The notes: generated by a model from the sequence alone, not told the origin. A DNA stretch of 5,831 bases from Halobacteriales archaeon (GCA_020201445.1 JAIVGU010000277.1:1-5831), one strand, 5' to 3'. Numbered from the stretch's first letter, positions 1-5,479 are shown. Program-made: numbers and translations.

Positions 1-239
1 GTCTGGTGCGCCTTGCAGGTCACGACGACGACCTCGAACGGGTCGGTGCCGGGCGCCAGCGCCGTGACCGCCTTGGGGTGGCCGTGCAGCTCGGTGTGGC
101 CGCGCACGAACAGGCCGGGCCCGTTGATTGCGGCAGCCTGCGCGGGGCGGCACAGCAGCGTCGTGTCGTGGCCGTCCTGCAAGAGCCGCCCGCCGAGCCA
201 CTGCCCGACGGCGCCGGCGCCGGCGACAAGCACCCTCAT
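1..239 (-). CDS. panE: 2-dehydropantoate 2-reductase (ketopantoate reductase), N-terminal part, cut by the window edge
   Basis: The visible 79 residues begin at an ATG (239-237) with MRVLVAGAGAVGQWLGGRLL. This is a Rossmann strand-loop-helix with the nucleotide-binding GAGAVG at residues 7-12. The segment VVVVTCKAHQ (70-79) matches the ketopantoate reductase motif around the catalytic lysine (Lys72 in E. coli PanE, here Lys76). The family reduces 2-dehydropantoate to pantoate with NADPH in the cytoplasm, on the route to pantothenate and coenzyme A. The C-terminal substrate domain lies outside the window, so completeness cannot be judged. The gene follows the ThiI-like gene on the same strand after a 97-base gap that holds a long hairpin, so co-transcription is possible but not shown. 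A paralogue of the PanE/ApbA superfamily with another substrate is the main alternative. Confidence 0.85.
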   Translation of the reverse strand, partial: MRVLVAGAGAVGQWLGGRLLQDGHDTTLLCRPAQAAAINGPGLFVRGHTELHGHPKAVTALAPGTDPFEVVVVTCKAHQ

Positions 240-253
240 GCCGCCTCCGAGGC

Positions 254-314
254 AACCACGAAGTGCACGAACCCCACGAAACGGCGGTTCGTGCCATTCG
301 TGGGATTCATGGTT
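254..314. repeat. Symmetric hairpin of CACGAA / TTCGTG hexamers at 9-base spacing
   Basis: CACGAA occurs at 257-262, 266-271 and 275-280, each 9 bases after the previous one. After a 7-base centre (281-287) come TTCGTG at 288-293 and 297-302, then TTCATG at 306-311, again at 9-base steps. The arms pair hexamer to hexamer with 3x3 internal loops, and AAC/GTT (254-256/312-314) closes the stem. The element fills most of the gap between the ThiI-like gene and panE, both read on the minus strand. It could act as an RNA hairpin (terminator or processing site), a protein-binding array, or a copy of a dispersed intergenic palindrome. The sequence alone cannot tell these apart. Confidence 0.75.
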
Positions 315-336
315 TGGTGGGGTGTGGAACTGGTGC

Positions 337-1332
337 TCACGCCGTCACCGTCCGCCGCATCGAGAGGGCAGACGCGACCGTCTCAGGACCCTTTGCATCG
401 AGCACACCCGCGGCGTCGATGGGCGGCAGGCCGATGCGGGCCTCCCAGCGCGCCCGCTCCTCGGGATCGAGGCCGCAGACGGGCCGCAGGACGGGAAGGG
501 GCGCGGTGCAGAGCGCGGAGTCCAGCCCCTCGCCGGTGACCAGCGCCGTCGCGCCGCGCTCCCGGGCCACCTGCGCGGCAGCCTCCAGCAGGACTGGCTT
601 GGGAATCGTGCCCTTGCAGAGCGGCAGCACCTCGACCTCGCGCGGCAGGCCCCACGCCGCCAGCGCCTCCACCGCGTCGGCCGGCAGCGAGCCCGTGGTC
701 CCCGCGTGCAGGGGGACGACCGCGCAGCCGCGGCGCATCATCAGCCACGCCGCCACGAAGGAGGCCGCGTCGGAGAGGAGCGCCAGCACCGTCCCCTGCG
801 TCCCGACAGGGATGCCGCCGGGGCCCTCGTGCTGCTCGGTGAACAGGTAGGCCTGCCCCTGCCGCACGTCGACCTCCAGCGCGAAGTCGGGGTTGCCGAG
901 GTCCACCCTGGGCGAGCGCCCGGCGGCCTGCGCGGCCCGGTAGACGGCGCTGCCCACCTGCACGTTCACGTCCTGGCTGGTGAAGGGATGCGTCCCCTCG
1001 CGGCGGGCGCGGATGGCGAACGACCCCCACGGATAGGCAAGCGCCAGCTCCGCGGCGACGGCGCCAATGGCCTCCAGCGTCGGGGCCACGCGCCGCACCG
1101 GGCTCGCCGACACCACGCCGAACGTGTGCGTCGCCACCCGCACCAGGGCCGGGACGTCGGGTCCCACCATCCAGAGGCGGCTGCCCATGCGCTGCACATC
1201 CCCCTCGGTGCCGGTGGCCACCATCCCGCCAAGCAGGTTCTGGCGCAGCCGCTCCAGCATCTGCCGCCGCACCGGCGCCGACTTGATGCCGATCTCGCCG
1301 AAGCGGACCAGCACCCCATCCCAGGACGGCAC
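337..1332 (-). CDS. thiI: ThiI-family protein (THUMP + PP-loop fold) with a degenerate active site
   Basis: ThiI enzymes adenylate U8 of tRNA and replace its oxygen with sulfur (4-thiouridine); many also serve thiazole synthesis. The 331-residue product has an N-terminal part with VLVRFGEIGIKS (8-18). A THUMP domain follows at about 60-168, with FAIRARREGTHPFTSQDVNVQVG (spanning 105-127) and the ThiI signature GPGGIPVGTQG (170-180). A PP-loop-type domain occupies 181-331, including WLMMRRGCAVVPLH. In ThiI the loop reads SGGxDSP; here residues 187-192 read SDAASF. The CxxC typical of archaeal ThiI is LPLC (only Cys239 left), and the segment after TGEGL (266-270) lacks the usual GQVASQT and is roughly ten residues short. 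There is no rhodanese domain. GTG at 1332 is chosen as start because family similarity begins there; the open frame farther upstream runs through a tRNA fragment. GTG at 1350 is an alternative. The fold assignment is firm, but tRNA thiolation activity is doubtful. Confidence 0.85.
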   Translation of the reverse strand: MPSWDGVLVRFGEIGIKSAPVRRQMLERLRQNLLGGMVATGTEGDVQRMGSRLWMVGPDVPALVRVATHTFGVVSASPVRRVAPTLEAIGAVAAELALAYPWGSFAIRARREGTHPFTSQDVNVQVGSAVYRAAQAAGRSPRVDLGNPDFALEVDVRQGQAYLFTEQHEGPGGIPVGTQGTVLALLSDAASFVAAWLMMRRGCAVVPLHAGTTGSLPADAVEALAAWGLPREVEVLPLCKGTIPKPVLLEAAAQVARERGATALVTGEGLDSALCTAPLPVLRPVCGLDPEERARWEARIGLPPIDAAGVLDAKGPETVASALSMRRTVTA

Positions 1333-1350
1333 ACGGCGGCGACCCCCCAC

Positions 1351-1361
1351 TCCTAGAAAAA
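1351..1361 (-). promoter_or_regulatory. Possible TATA-like box for the ThiI-like gene
   Basis: Read on the minus strand this is TTTTTCTAGGA, centred about 25 bases before the GTG at 1332. That is the usual distance from an archaeal TATA box to a transcription start, which would make the transcript leaderless or nearly so. The AGGA part could instead act as a ribosome-binding site for the GTG at 1350. It is a weak match, supported mainly by position. Confidence 0.3.
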
Positions 1362-1413
1362 GACGGGCGCGGCTGGAGGGACCGTGACGCGGCTGTGATT
1401 TCTGCTCGCGAAG

Positions 1414-1436
1414 ATGCACGCGACAGGATTCGAACC
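1414..1436 (-). repeat. tRNA-Leu 3'-end fragment, candidate attachment site (left)
   Basis: On the minus strand this reads as the T-loop (GGTTCGAATCC), the 3' half of the T-stem, the acceptor strand CGCGTGC and the discriminator A of the tRNA-Leu at 5539-5620. It is identical over 23 bases to 5538-5560. No matching 5' tRNA half (GCACGCG) exists upstream, so it is not a functional tRNA gene. The T-loop alone is common to many tRNAs, but the acceptor bases are specific to this tRNA. It is best read as the displaced 3' end left after integration. Confidence 0.82.
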
Positions 1437-1453
1437 GATAAAGGTTCGAATCC
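1426..1453. repeat. Perfect 11-bp inverted repeat at the left attachment site
   Basis: GGATTCGAACC (1426-1436) is followed by a 6-base loop and by GGTTCGAATCC (1443-1453), its exact reverse complement. The left arm is the end of the tRNA fragment. The right arm lies just inside the element and has no counterpart beside the intact tRNA. It may be part of a recombinase-recognition site, or a second tRNA-derived fragment facing the first. A plus-strand tRNA is excluded, because bases outside GG/CC do not form a T-stem. Confidence 0.7.
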
Positions 1454-1456
1454 ACG

Positions 1457-1483
1457 CCAAAAATCGCACTAATGCGGTTTTGG
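1457..1483. repeat. A/T-flanked hairpin just inside the left end of the element
   Basis: CCAAAAATCGCA (1457-1468) pairs with TGCGGTTTTGG (1473-1483) across the loop CTAA, with one bulged A and one G-U pair. It has a GC-containing stem with A- and T-rich sides, so it could terminate transcription in either direction. Alternatively it could be a protein-binding palindrome. Its left arm resembles the motif upstream of the ATPase gene at 2559-2572. Confidence 0.45.
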
Positions 1484-1673
1484 ATACTCGGCGGGCACGA
1501 AAGCAGCACAGACTGACGGGGGGAGCCCGCAAAAGGCGCTCAAAAGGCAGCAGTCGGGCAGGGCTTGTGCTAGATTGGCAAATCTCCCGCCGTGACAGTG
1601 CGGCGATGTCGATGGCGCCAGCCCCTTGCGGCGCGGGCCTGCGGGCTGCGGCCCCGCGCCGCGCTCGTGACCC
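1484..1673 (+). promoter_or_regulatory. Upstream region of the first operon, with a 10-bp GC hairpin
   Basis: No gene is supported here. AGATT (1572-1576) and AATCT (1581-1585) form a small AT-rich palindrome that may mark the promoter. GCGGCGCGGG (1628-1637) and CCCGCGCCGC (1653-1662) are a perfect 10-bp inverted repeat around a 15-base centre. It ends 11 bases before the ATG at 1674. In the mRNA this would be a very stable hairpin covering the place where a ribosome-binding site should be, and no clear Shine-Dalgarno sequence is seen. In DNA it could be an operator. The winged-helix protein encoded in the same operon is an obvious but unproven candidate to bind it. Confidence 0.5.
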
Positions 1674-2054
1674 ATGACCTACTCGTGCAAAATCGTCATC
1701 CCCGTCCGACTCCCGTCCTGGCTCTCAGGCGACCTCGGCAACACCATCGAGCAGACCCTGAAGACCCTCCTCCGCGACCTCCGCGGCGTCCACCTGACCC
1801 GCCTGCAACGCGGGTTCCTGGTAGAAGCGTCCGAGTCAACTGGTCCAATGCTGGAGGCGGTGCAGCGTGCCGTCTTCGAGTTGGAGCGGCGCGTCGAGGA
1901 AGCATTCCCGGTCCTCCACGTTGAACTGGGGCCGGTGTGGACGGGGACCCTGCAGGCCATCTTCTATCAGACGCCGAAGCCCGGCAAGACGCCGCATGCC
2001 TCGACGGCGGCCACTACGGCAACGCCCCCGACGGAAACTCCGAAGGGGGTCTGA
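1674..2054 (+). CDS. Unknown 126-residue protein, first gene of a regulator operon
   Basis: I do not recognise the family. The pattern of segments suggests a small alpha/beta domain over residues 1-100: a strand at 5-12 (CKIVIPVR), an amphipathic helix at about 20-37, strands near 38-50, a charged helix at about 57-77 (MLEAVQRAVFELERRVEEAF), and strands near 81-98. This could be a ferredoxin-like or ACT-like alternation, which is inference. Residues 101-126 are a Thr/Pro/Ala-rich, probably disordered tail. There is no signal peptide or membrane segment, so it is likely cytoplasmic. The codons are GC-rich like those of the neighbours. The stop is one base before the ATG of the winged-helix gene, so the two are almost surely co-transcribed and may act together, for example as a ligand sensor or partner of the regulator. 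The start ATG follows a strong hairpin and has no obvious ribosome-binding site. Confidence 0.7.
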   Translation: MTYSCKIVIPVRLPSWLSGDLGNTIEQTLKTLLRDLRGVHLTRLQRGFLVEASESTGPMLEAVQRAVFELERRVEEAFPVLHVELGPVWTGTLQAIFYQTPKPGKTPHASTAATTATPPTETPKGV

Positions 2055-2055
2055 C

Positions 2056-2532
2056 ATGGCCTCGCGGTGGCTTCGCCCCCACCCGCGGCGCGACCTCATC
2101 CTCGCCATCATCGAGGAGCAGCCGGGCCTCTCGTTCCGGGCCTTGGAGCGCGCGACGGGCTTCAAGCGGGGAACGCTCCACTACCACGTCTTGGCCTTGA
2201 TGCGGGCGGGAGCCGTCTGGACGACCAGGCATGGCCAGGCGCTTCGGCACTTCCCCGGCCAGCAGCCGTCGCCAGCGGAGGTCCGCAGACTTCTCGTCGA
2301 GCACGCCCTCGATGAGGTGGATCGCGGCATCGTCGCCTGGCTGCGCGAGGTCGGGCCGCGACGGCAGGTTGAGGTACTGGAGGGCCTCGCCAGGACGGGG
2401 GTGCCGCGCAGCAGCCTCCAGCTCCGCCTGAACCGCCTTGCCAAGCAGGGGTTCCTCACCCGGCAGGAGGGCGCCCGCTCCGTTCTGTACATCGCAGAGG
2501 ACGGCCTCACGCCCACAGGAGAGGCTCCCTGA
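2056..2532 (+). CDS. Double winged-helix transcriptional regulator
   Basis: The 158-residue protein contains two winged-helix DNA-binding domains in tandem. The first (about 11-67) has the helix-turn-helix FRALERATGFKRGTLHYHVLAL (spanning 27-48), followed by a wing and by LRHFPG. The second (about 85-147) has VLEGLARTGVPRSSLQLRLN (107-126) followed by KQGFL and a wing ending in SVLYIAE. Such double winged-helix proteins are common regulators in archaea, particularly Thermoplasmatota; the regulated genes are not known from sequence. The ATG at 2056 is preceded by GAAGGGGG at about 2040-2049, a reasonable ribosome-binding site overlapping the end of the previous gene. The open frame extends farther upstream but only inside that gene. 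The protein may control its own operon, whose leader holds a GC palindrome, and the ATPase gene downstream, whose upstream region holds a TTCTAG/CTAGAA palindrome. No effector-binding domain is evident. Confidence 0.82.
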   Translation: MASRWLRPHPRRDLILAIIEEQPGLSFRALERATGFKRGTLHYHVLALMRAGAVWTTRHGQALRHFPGQQPSPAEVRRLLVEHALDEVDRGIVAWLREVGPRRQVEVLEGLARTGVPRSSLQLRLNRLAKQGFLTRQEGARSVLYIAEDGLTPTGEAP

Positions 2533-2601
2533 ACTATGCTGATGTATAGCCGATTCTAGCCAAAATCGACTAGAAATGGCAATAAGTCGGTATATCTTGG
2601 T
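2533..2601 (+). promoter_or_regulatory. Promoter/operator region of the ATPase gene
   Basis: This 69-base gap is strikingly AT-rich compared with its surroundings. TTCTAG (2554-2559) and CTAGAA (2570-2575) form a perfect inverted repeat with a 10-base centre, and TAGCC is repeated at 2547 and 2557. CTAGAAAT (2570-2577) lies about 28 bases before the GTG at 2602, where an archaeal TATA box of a leaderless transcript would fall. If so, the palindrome overlaps the promoter and would suit a repressor. TATATC at 2591-2596 would instead fit a bacterial -10 box next to a leaderless GTG start. Confidence 0.45.
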
Positions 2602-3792
2602 GTGAGCGTGGACCCAACAACCAATCCCTTCTCTCCTGGCGCGGGCTCGCCTCCACCGGAACTGGTGGGCCGGTCGAACATCCTGGAGCAGGCCAGGGTC
2701 CTCTTGGCTCGCGTCAGGCAAGGCCGCCCCGAGCGCAGCTTCTTCCTCACCGGGCTGCGCGGCGTCGGCAAGACCGTGCTGCTCAACGAGATCGACCGCA
2801 TGGCGCAGGCGGACGGCTACCGCACCATCATCGTCGAGGCGCACGAGGATAAGTCGCTGCCGCGCCTGCTGGCCCCGCACCTGCGCAAGCTACTCTTCGA
2901 GCTCGACCGCATGGCCGCGGTCGGCCACAAAGCCAAGCGGGCGCTCGCCGTTCTGAAGGGCTTCGTGGGCTCCGTTCGCATCGGCTGGGGTGACTTCGAC
3001 ATCGGCCTCGACATCGACCCGGAGAAGGGCACCGCCGACAGTGGCGACATCGAGGCCGACCTACCCGACCTCTTCGCTGCCGTCGCCGAGGCGGCCGCCG
3101 AGCGACAGACCGCCGTCGCCATCCTCATCGACGAGGTGCAGTACCTCAACGAGAAGGAGTTGAGCGCCCTCATCATGGCCATGCACCGCATGCAGCAGCG
3201 GCAGCTTCCGCTCATCCTGGTCGGCGCCGGGTTGCCCATCCTGCCCGCCCTGGCCGGCGAATCCAAATCCTACGCCGAGCGGCTCTTCACATTCCCCCAG
3301 GTCGGCCCGCTATCGGAGGCCGATGCCGCCAAGGCCCTGCAGGGTCCCGTCCGCGCCGTCGGCGTCGAGTTCGAGAAGACCGCCCTGCAAGAAATCCACC
3401 GACTGACGCACGGCTACCCTTACTTCATCCAGGAATGGGGCTACCACTCCTGGAACAAGGCCGCCAAGTCGCCCATCACGAAAACCGTCGTCGACGAGGC
3501 CACCGAGCAAGCGGTCAAGACTCTCGACCAGAGCTTCTTCAAGGTCCGCTTCGACCGCCTCACCCAGAGCGAGAAGAACTTCCTGCGCGCCATGGCAGAA
3601 CTCGGGCCCGGCCCCCACCGGACCGGCGACGTCGCCGACGAGCTCGGCGTCAAGACGACAAGCATGGGCCCTGCCCGCGCCAGCCTCCTGCGCAAAGGCA
3701 TGATTTGGGTTCCAGCCCATGGCCTCATGGCCTTCACCGTTCCCCTGTTCGACGAGTTCATGCGGCGAGCGATGCCCGAATTCGAAGAGTAG
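2602..3792 (+). CDS. AAA-type ATPase with C-terminal winged-helix-like region
   Basis: This 396-residue P-loop ATPase starts with DPTTNPFSPGAGSPPPELVG (spanning 4-23), the hallmark of a widespread family annotated only as ATP-binding protein or AAA ATPase. Walker A is GLRGVGKT (51-58). Walker B is AILIDEVQY (173-181) with Asp177 and Glu178. LILVGAGLP (204-212) is at the sensor-1 strand position. A lid-like helical region follows (about 237-310, with LTHGYPYFIQEWG at 268-280). The C-terminal part (about 315-395, FDRLTQSEKNFLRAMAELG onward) looks like a winged helix, so DNA binding is likely, as in Orc1/Cdc6-like and archaeal STAND-like ATPases. Neither the substrate nor the physiological role of the family is established. 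GTG at 2602 is used; GTG at 2608 in the same frame also fits. There is no Shine-Dalgarno sequence, so the transcript may be leaderless. It is the largest gene of the putative element, complete and apparently functional. Confidence 0.85.
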   Translation: MSVDPTTNPFSPGAGSPPPELVGRSNILEQARVLLARVRQGRPERSFFLTGLRGVGKTVLLNEIDRMAQADGYRTIIVEAHEDKSLPRLLAPHLRKLLFELDRMAAVGHKAKRALAVLKGFVGSVRIGWGDFDIGLDIDPEKGTADSGDIEADLPDLFAAVAEAAAERQTAVAILIDEVQYLNEKELSALIMAMHRMQQRQLPLILVGAGLPILPALAGESKSYAERLFTFPQVGPLSEADAAKALQGPVRAVGVEFEKTALQEIHRLTHGYPYFIQEWGYHSWNKAAKSPITKTVVDEATEQAVKTLDQSFFKVRFDRLTQSEKNFLRAMAELGPGPHRTGDVADELGVKTTSMGPARASLLRKGMIWVPAHGLMAFTVPLFDEFMRRAMPEFEE

Positions 3793-4085
3793 TTACTAAC
3801 GAAAGCCGACTCGCCTTGGAAGATTGCCGGGAGAAGTCTTCCCCCCAGGCAGCAAGCGAGCAAGAGGCCAGCATACGTTCGCGGTTTGCGCTACCTGCGG
3901 GTTCTGTTCCGTCGGCGCGTGATTTTCTCCTGTTGGACGGGAGTGTTTCAGGATGCGGGATGGTTCATCCGTGCCGCTTCGGCTTCGTCCACTCGATGGC
4001 TCGACCGCTCGCGGCCCTTCTTCTCGGCAACCATGATGGTGCCGCAAGTAAGCAGGTAGGCAAAACCATTGCGCCGCTTATTTTC
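3793..4085. other. Non-coding stretch after the ATPase gene
   Basis: No convincing gene is seen; open frames on either strand lack coherent composition. A weak inverted repeat, GGAAGA (3818-3823) with TCTTCC (3837-3842), lies 25 bases after the ATPase stop and could be a transcription end. It is followed by C-rich rather than T-rich sequence, so support is poor. The stretch is visibly less GC-rich than the left flank. Confidence 0.4.
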
Positions 4086-4109
4086 CTATCTGCTAAAATG
4101 ACTATCTGC
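4086..4109 (+). repeat. Pair of CTATCTGC direct repeats with an A-rich motif between them
   Basis: CTATCTGC occurs exactly at 4086-4093 and 4102-4109, 16 bases apart. The sequence between and overlapping them, GCTAAAATGACTA (4092-4104), resembles GCCAAAATCGACTA at 2559-2572 before the ATPase gene. It lies 21-44 bases upstream of a small ORF starting at 4130, a promoter-like position, with T-rich TTATTTTC just before it. It is a possible regulator-binding site. Confidence 0.45.
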
Positions 4110-4129
4110 GAACGACGTTCCGGGGCTCC

Positions 4130-4276
4130 ATGTTCGGCTGGAGAAGCCTCGGCAAGACGCCGGGCGAGGCCGCCGGGCTGCCGCCGCTCGTCGGGTTCCG
4201 GTGGCTGGAGGCCATCAGGGCGGCATCCCGCGACCTGGAACAGGGAAAGGAGGGCGCCTCAAATCCCGCGACTTAG
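4130..4276 (+). CDS. Possible small protein, 48 residues
   Basis: The ORF starts at ATG 4130 and encodes MFGWRSLGKTPGEAAGLPPL followed by VGFRWLEAIRAASRDLEQGK and a short tail ending in NPAT. Support comes from codon use: almost every third position is G or C, in contrast to the less GC-rich sequence around it. A compositionally plausible amphipathic helix lies near 23-40. GGGG at 4122-4125 could be a ribosome-binding site, and an AT-rich, repeat-bearing segment lies just upstream. I recognise no family. It may be an intact small gene of the element or the remnant of a longer gene, since the coding-like composition begins and ends abruptly. Confidence 0.4.
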   Translation: MFGWRSLGKTPGEAAGLPPLVGFRWLEAIRAASRDLEQGKEGASNPAT

Positions 4277-4673
4277 AACAGAACCTGCTCATGGCAACCT
4301 ATTTTATCCGTACAAGATCCTATACCCCAGCCGTAATTGAGCGACATCCATTTGCTAGTGCGCCCAGCGACCGATTCTCAAGCAAGTCCCTGTAAGCTGG
4401 ACCGGCGTCGGCAAGCTCACTCATTCTATTCCCACGCGGTCCAGGCAGCCGTTGTTGCCCTCCGCGACCAAACCTGCCGCCGGTAGCCCCTCTCCTGTTC
4501 AGGTACGGCCGGGTGATCGCCACCGCTATAACCTGTCCCCGAGGATCGGGGCACATTCGCGATGAAGCCGGTAGCGTGGTGCGTAGCGTGGCTGCTCGGA
4601 GGGCGGCAAGCTTCGCGCGGTTCGTGCCGGGCATTCGGCATCCCGGCAGACATGGCGCCTCCCAGGTGGCCAA
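4277..4673. other. Non-coding stretch with a hairpin and a short tandem repeat
   Basis: Open frames here have no recognisable protein character. TGTCCCCG (4534-4541) pairs with CGGGG(C)ACA (4547-4555) around AGGAT with one bulged base, a possible RNA hairpin. GTAGCGTGG is repeated exactly at 4571-4579 and 4583-4591 (12-base period). AGGTGG at 4664-4669 lies four bases before the GTG that opens the next gene and may be its ribosome-binding site. The AT-rich tract around 4299-4325 could hold a promoter, but it lies over 300 bases from the next gene. The stretch may contain a decayed gene. Confidence 0.4.
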
Positions 4674-5369
4674 GTGCTTGGTGCGTGGCTTCATCCTGCA
4701 TGGTTTTCGCCGAGCAGACCGTTGCATCCCGCTCAAATCACATGGGAGAACCCCGCGGAGCATCGTGATCTTGCAAGCCTTCGAAAACTCGTGGAATCTG
4801 GTAATCTAGCGGTGTTGGATGGCGAAGAAGCTTGGCATCTCGCTGCCGTAGTGGACCAGTCGTTCAGAGGCGAAACGCGACGGACCTATTCAAATAGCGC
4901 CGAGCTTCTGTTCTACCCGGAAGATATTCCCTCCCCGATGCCAATGACTGCACGAGTCGTCGGCTGGAATCGTGCGTGGCGTACCTCCAAGCCCTTACCA
5001 TACGACCTGCTCGCGGCAACCGAAGTGGATATCGTCGTCGAATCTACTCCCCCTGGAGCGAGATTCGTGGCCCTTCGCTTGGATGATACTGATTACGTCC
5101 TCGTTTACTTAAGCCAGGAACCAAAAACTGCGCATCCCACGGCAACCATTGTCGAACAACTTCTTCCAGAGGCACTCGTTCTTCTAGACGCGGCTGGCAG
5201 CTCGCTACAACGCGCTTACGGACCCTTGACTGAAGCCACATCCGTGCTTTGGAAGGAAGCCTTTGGGTTGCGCTTCCCGAACGATGTGACCTCCCCCTAC
5301 GAAGCCAAAGCGTCGAGTGGATCCAAGGTCGAGGCGCGCTTCTTCTCTGGGATAGGTCGAGCCCGGTAG
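4674..5369 (+). CDS. Unknown 231-residue protein, last gene of the element
   Basis: I do not recognise the family. The protein is soluble, with no signal peptide or membrane segment. Visible pieces are a charged helix near 28-43 (AEHRDLASLRKLVESG), AWHLAAVVDQSF (53-64), probable strands TEVDIVVES (116-124), RFVALRLDD (130-138) and YVLVYLSQEP (141-150), then a helical part (IVEQLLPEALVLLDAAGSSL at 159-178) and a Ser/Lys-rich end. Part of it thus looks like an alpha/beta core. No catalytic signature of recombinases, nucleases or methylases is seen. Codon use is mixed at the third position, clearly less GC-rich than the ATPase or ThiI-like genes, which suggests recent acquisition. The start is uncertain: GTG 4674 follows AGGTGG, but the first 25 residues (Trp/Pro-rich) look atypical. 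GTG at 4791 or 4812 would give shorter proteins of 192 or 185 residues. Confidence 0.6.
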   Translation: MLGAWLHPAWFSPSRPLHPAQITWENPAEHRDLASLRKLVESGNLAVLDGEEAWHLAAVVDQSFRGETRRTYSNSAELLFYPEDIPSPMPMTARVVGWNRAWRTSKPLPYDLLAATEVDIVVESTPPGARFVALRLDDTDYVLVYLSQEPKTAHPTATIVEQLLPEALVLLDAAGSSLQRAYGPLTEATSVLWKEAFGLRFPNDVTSPYEAKASSGSKVEARFFSGIGRAR

Positions 5370-5479
5370 GGGGCTTGGCTTGAGTGCTCAGGCATGACGA
5401 GCCCCGCCACGGCAACCCGCCATGCCGGCTCCGGGCCGCCAACCTAATGGGAAAAACGTCCCGCGCCTCTTCTGTAGCC

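Noticed and set aside
254..314. CRISPR-like array
   Set aside because: The repeat unit is only 6 bases with 3-base spacers and the two halves are inverted, so it is a hairpin, not a repeat-spacer array.
13..1356. Long plus-strand open frame of 447 codons, and the overlapping one at 128-850
   Set aside because: They are antisense to panE and the ThiI-like gene. Their products are rich in Arg, Ala, Pro and His with no domain character, a usual effect of high GC. The panE and ThiI readings have clear family motifs.
1414..1495. A second complete tRNA gene at the left repeat
   Set aside because: The 5' acceptor half, D-arm and anticodon arm are missing at the required distance; only the 3' end is present.
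1333..1509. Upstream extension of the ThiI-like frame to the ATG at 1509
   Set aside because: It runs through the tRNA-Leu fragment and the adjacent palindromes. The encoded residues do not resemble ThiI, whose N-terminus starts at about 1332.
1469..1675. Minus-strand open frame of 68 codons left of the first operon
   Set aside because: It overlaps the palindromes and the leader hairpin, and has a low-complexity Cys/Pro/Ala-rich product without recognisable features.
3435..4340. Plus-strand open frame of 301 codons overlapping the ATPase gene end
   Set aside because: Its first part is an out-of-frame reading of the ATPase gene with an Arg/Pro-rich composition, and its later part has no coherent protein character.
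4320..4763. Minus-strand open frame of 147 codons and the plus-strand frame at 4513-4809, the latter considered as an integrase remnant
   Set aside because: The short run RHPGRH in the plus frame is not a tyrosine-recombinase HxxR box, and no Arg or Tyr motif is placed correctly. Both compositions look like chance.
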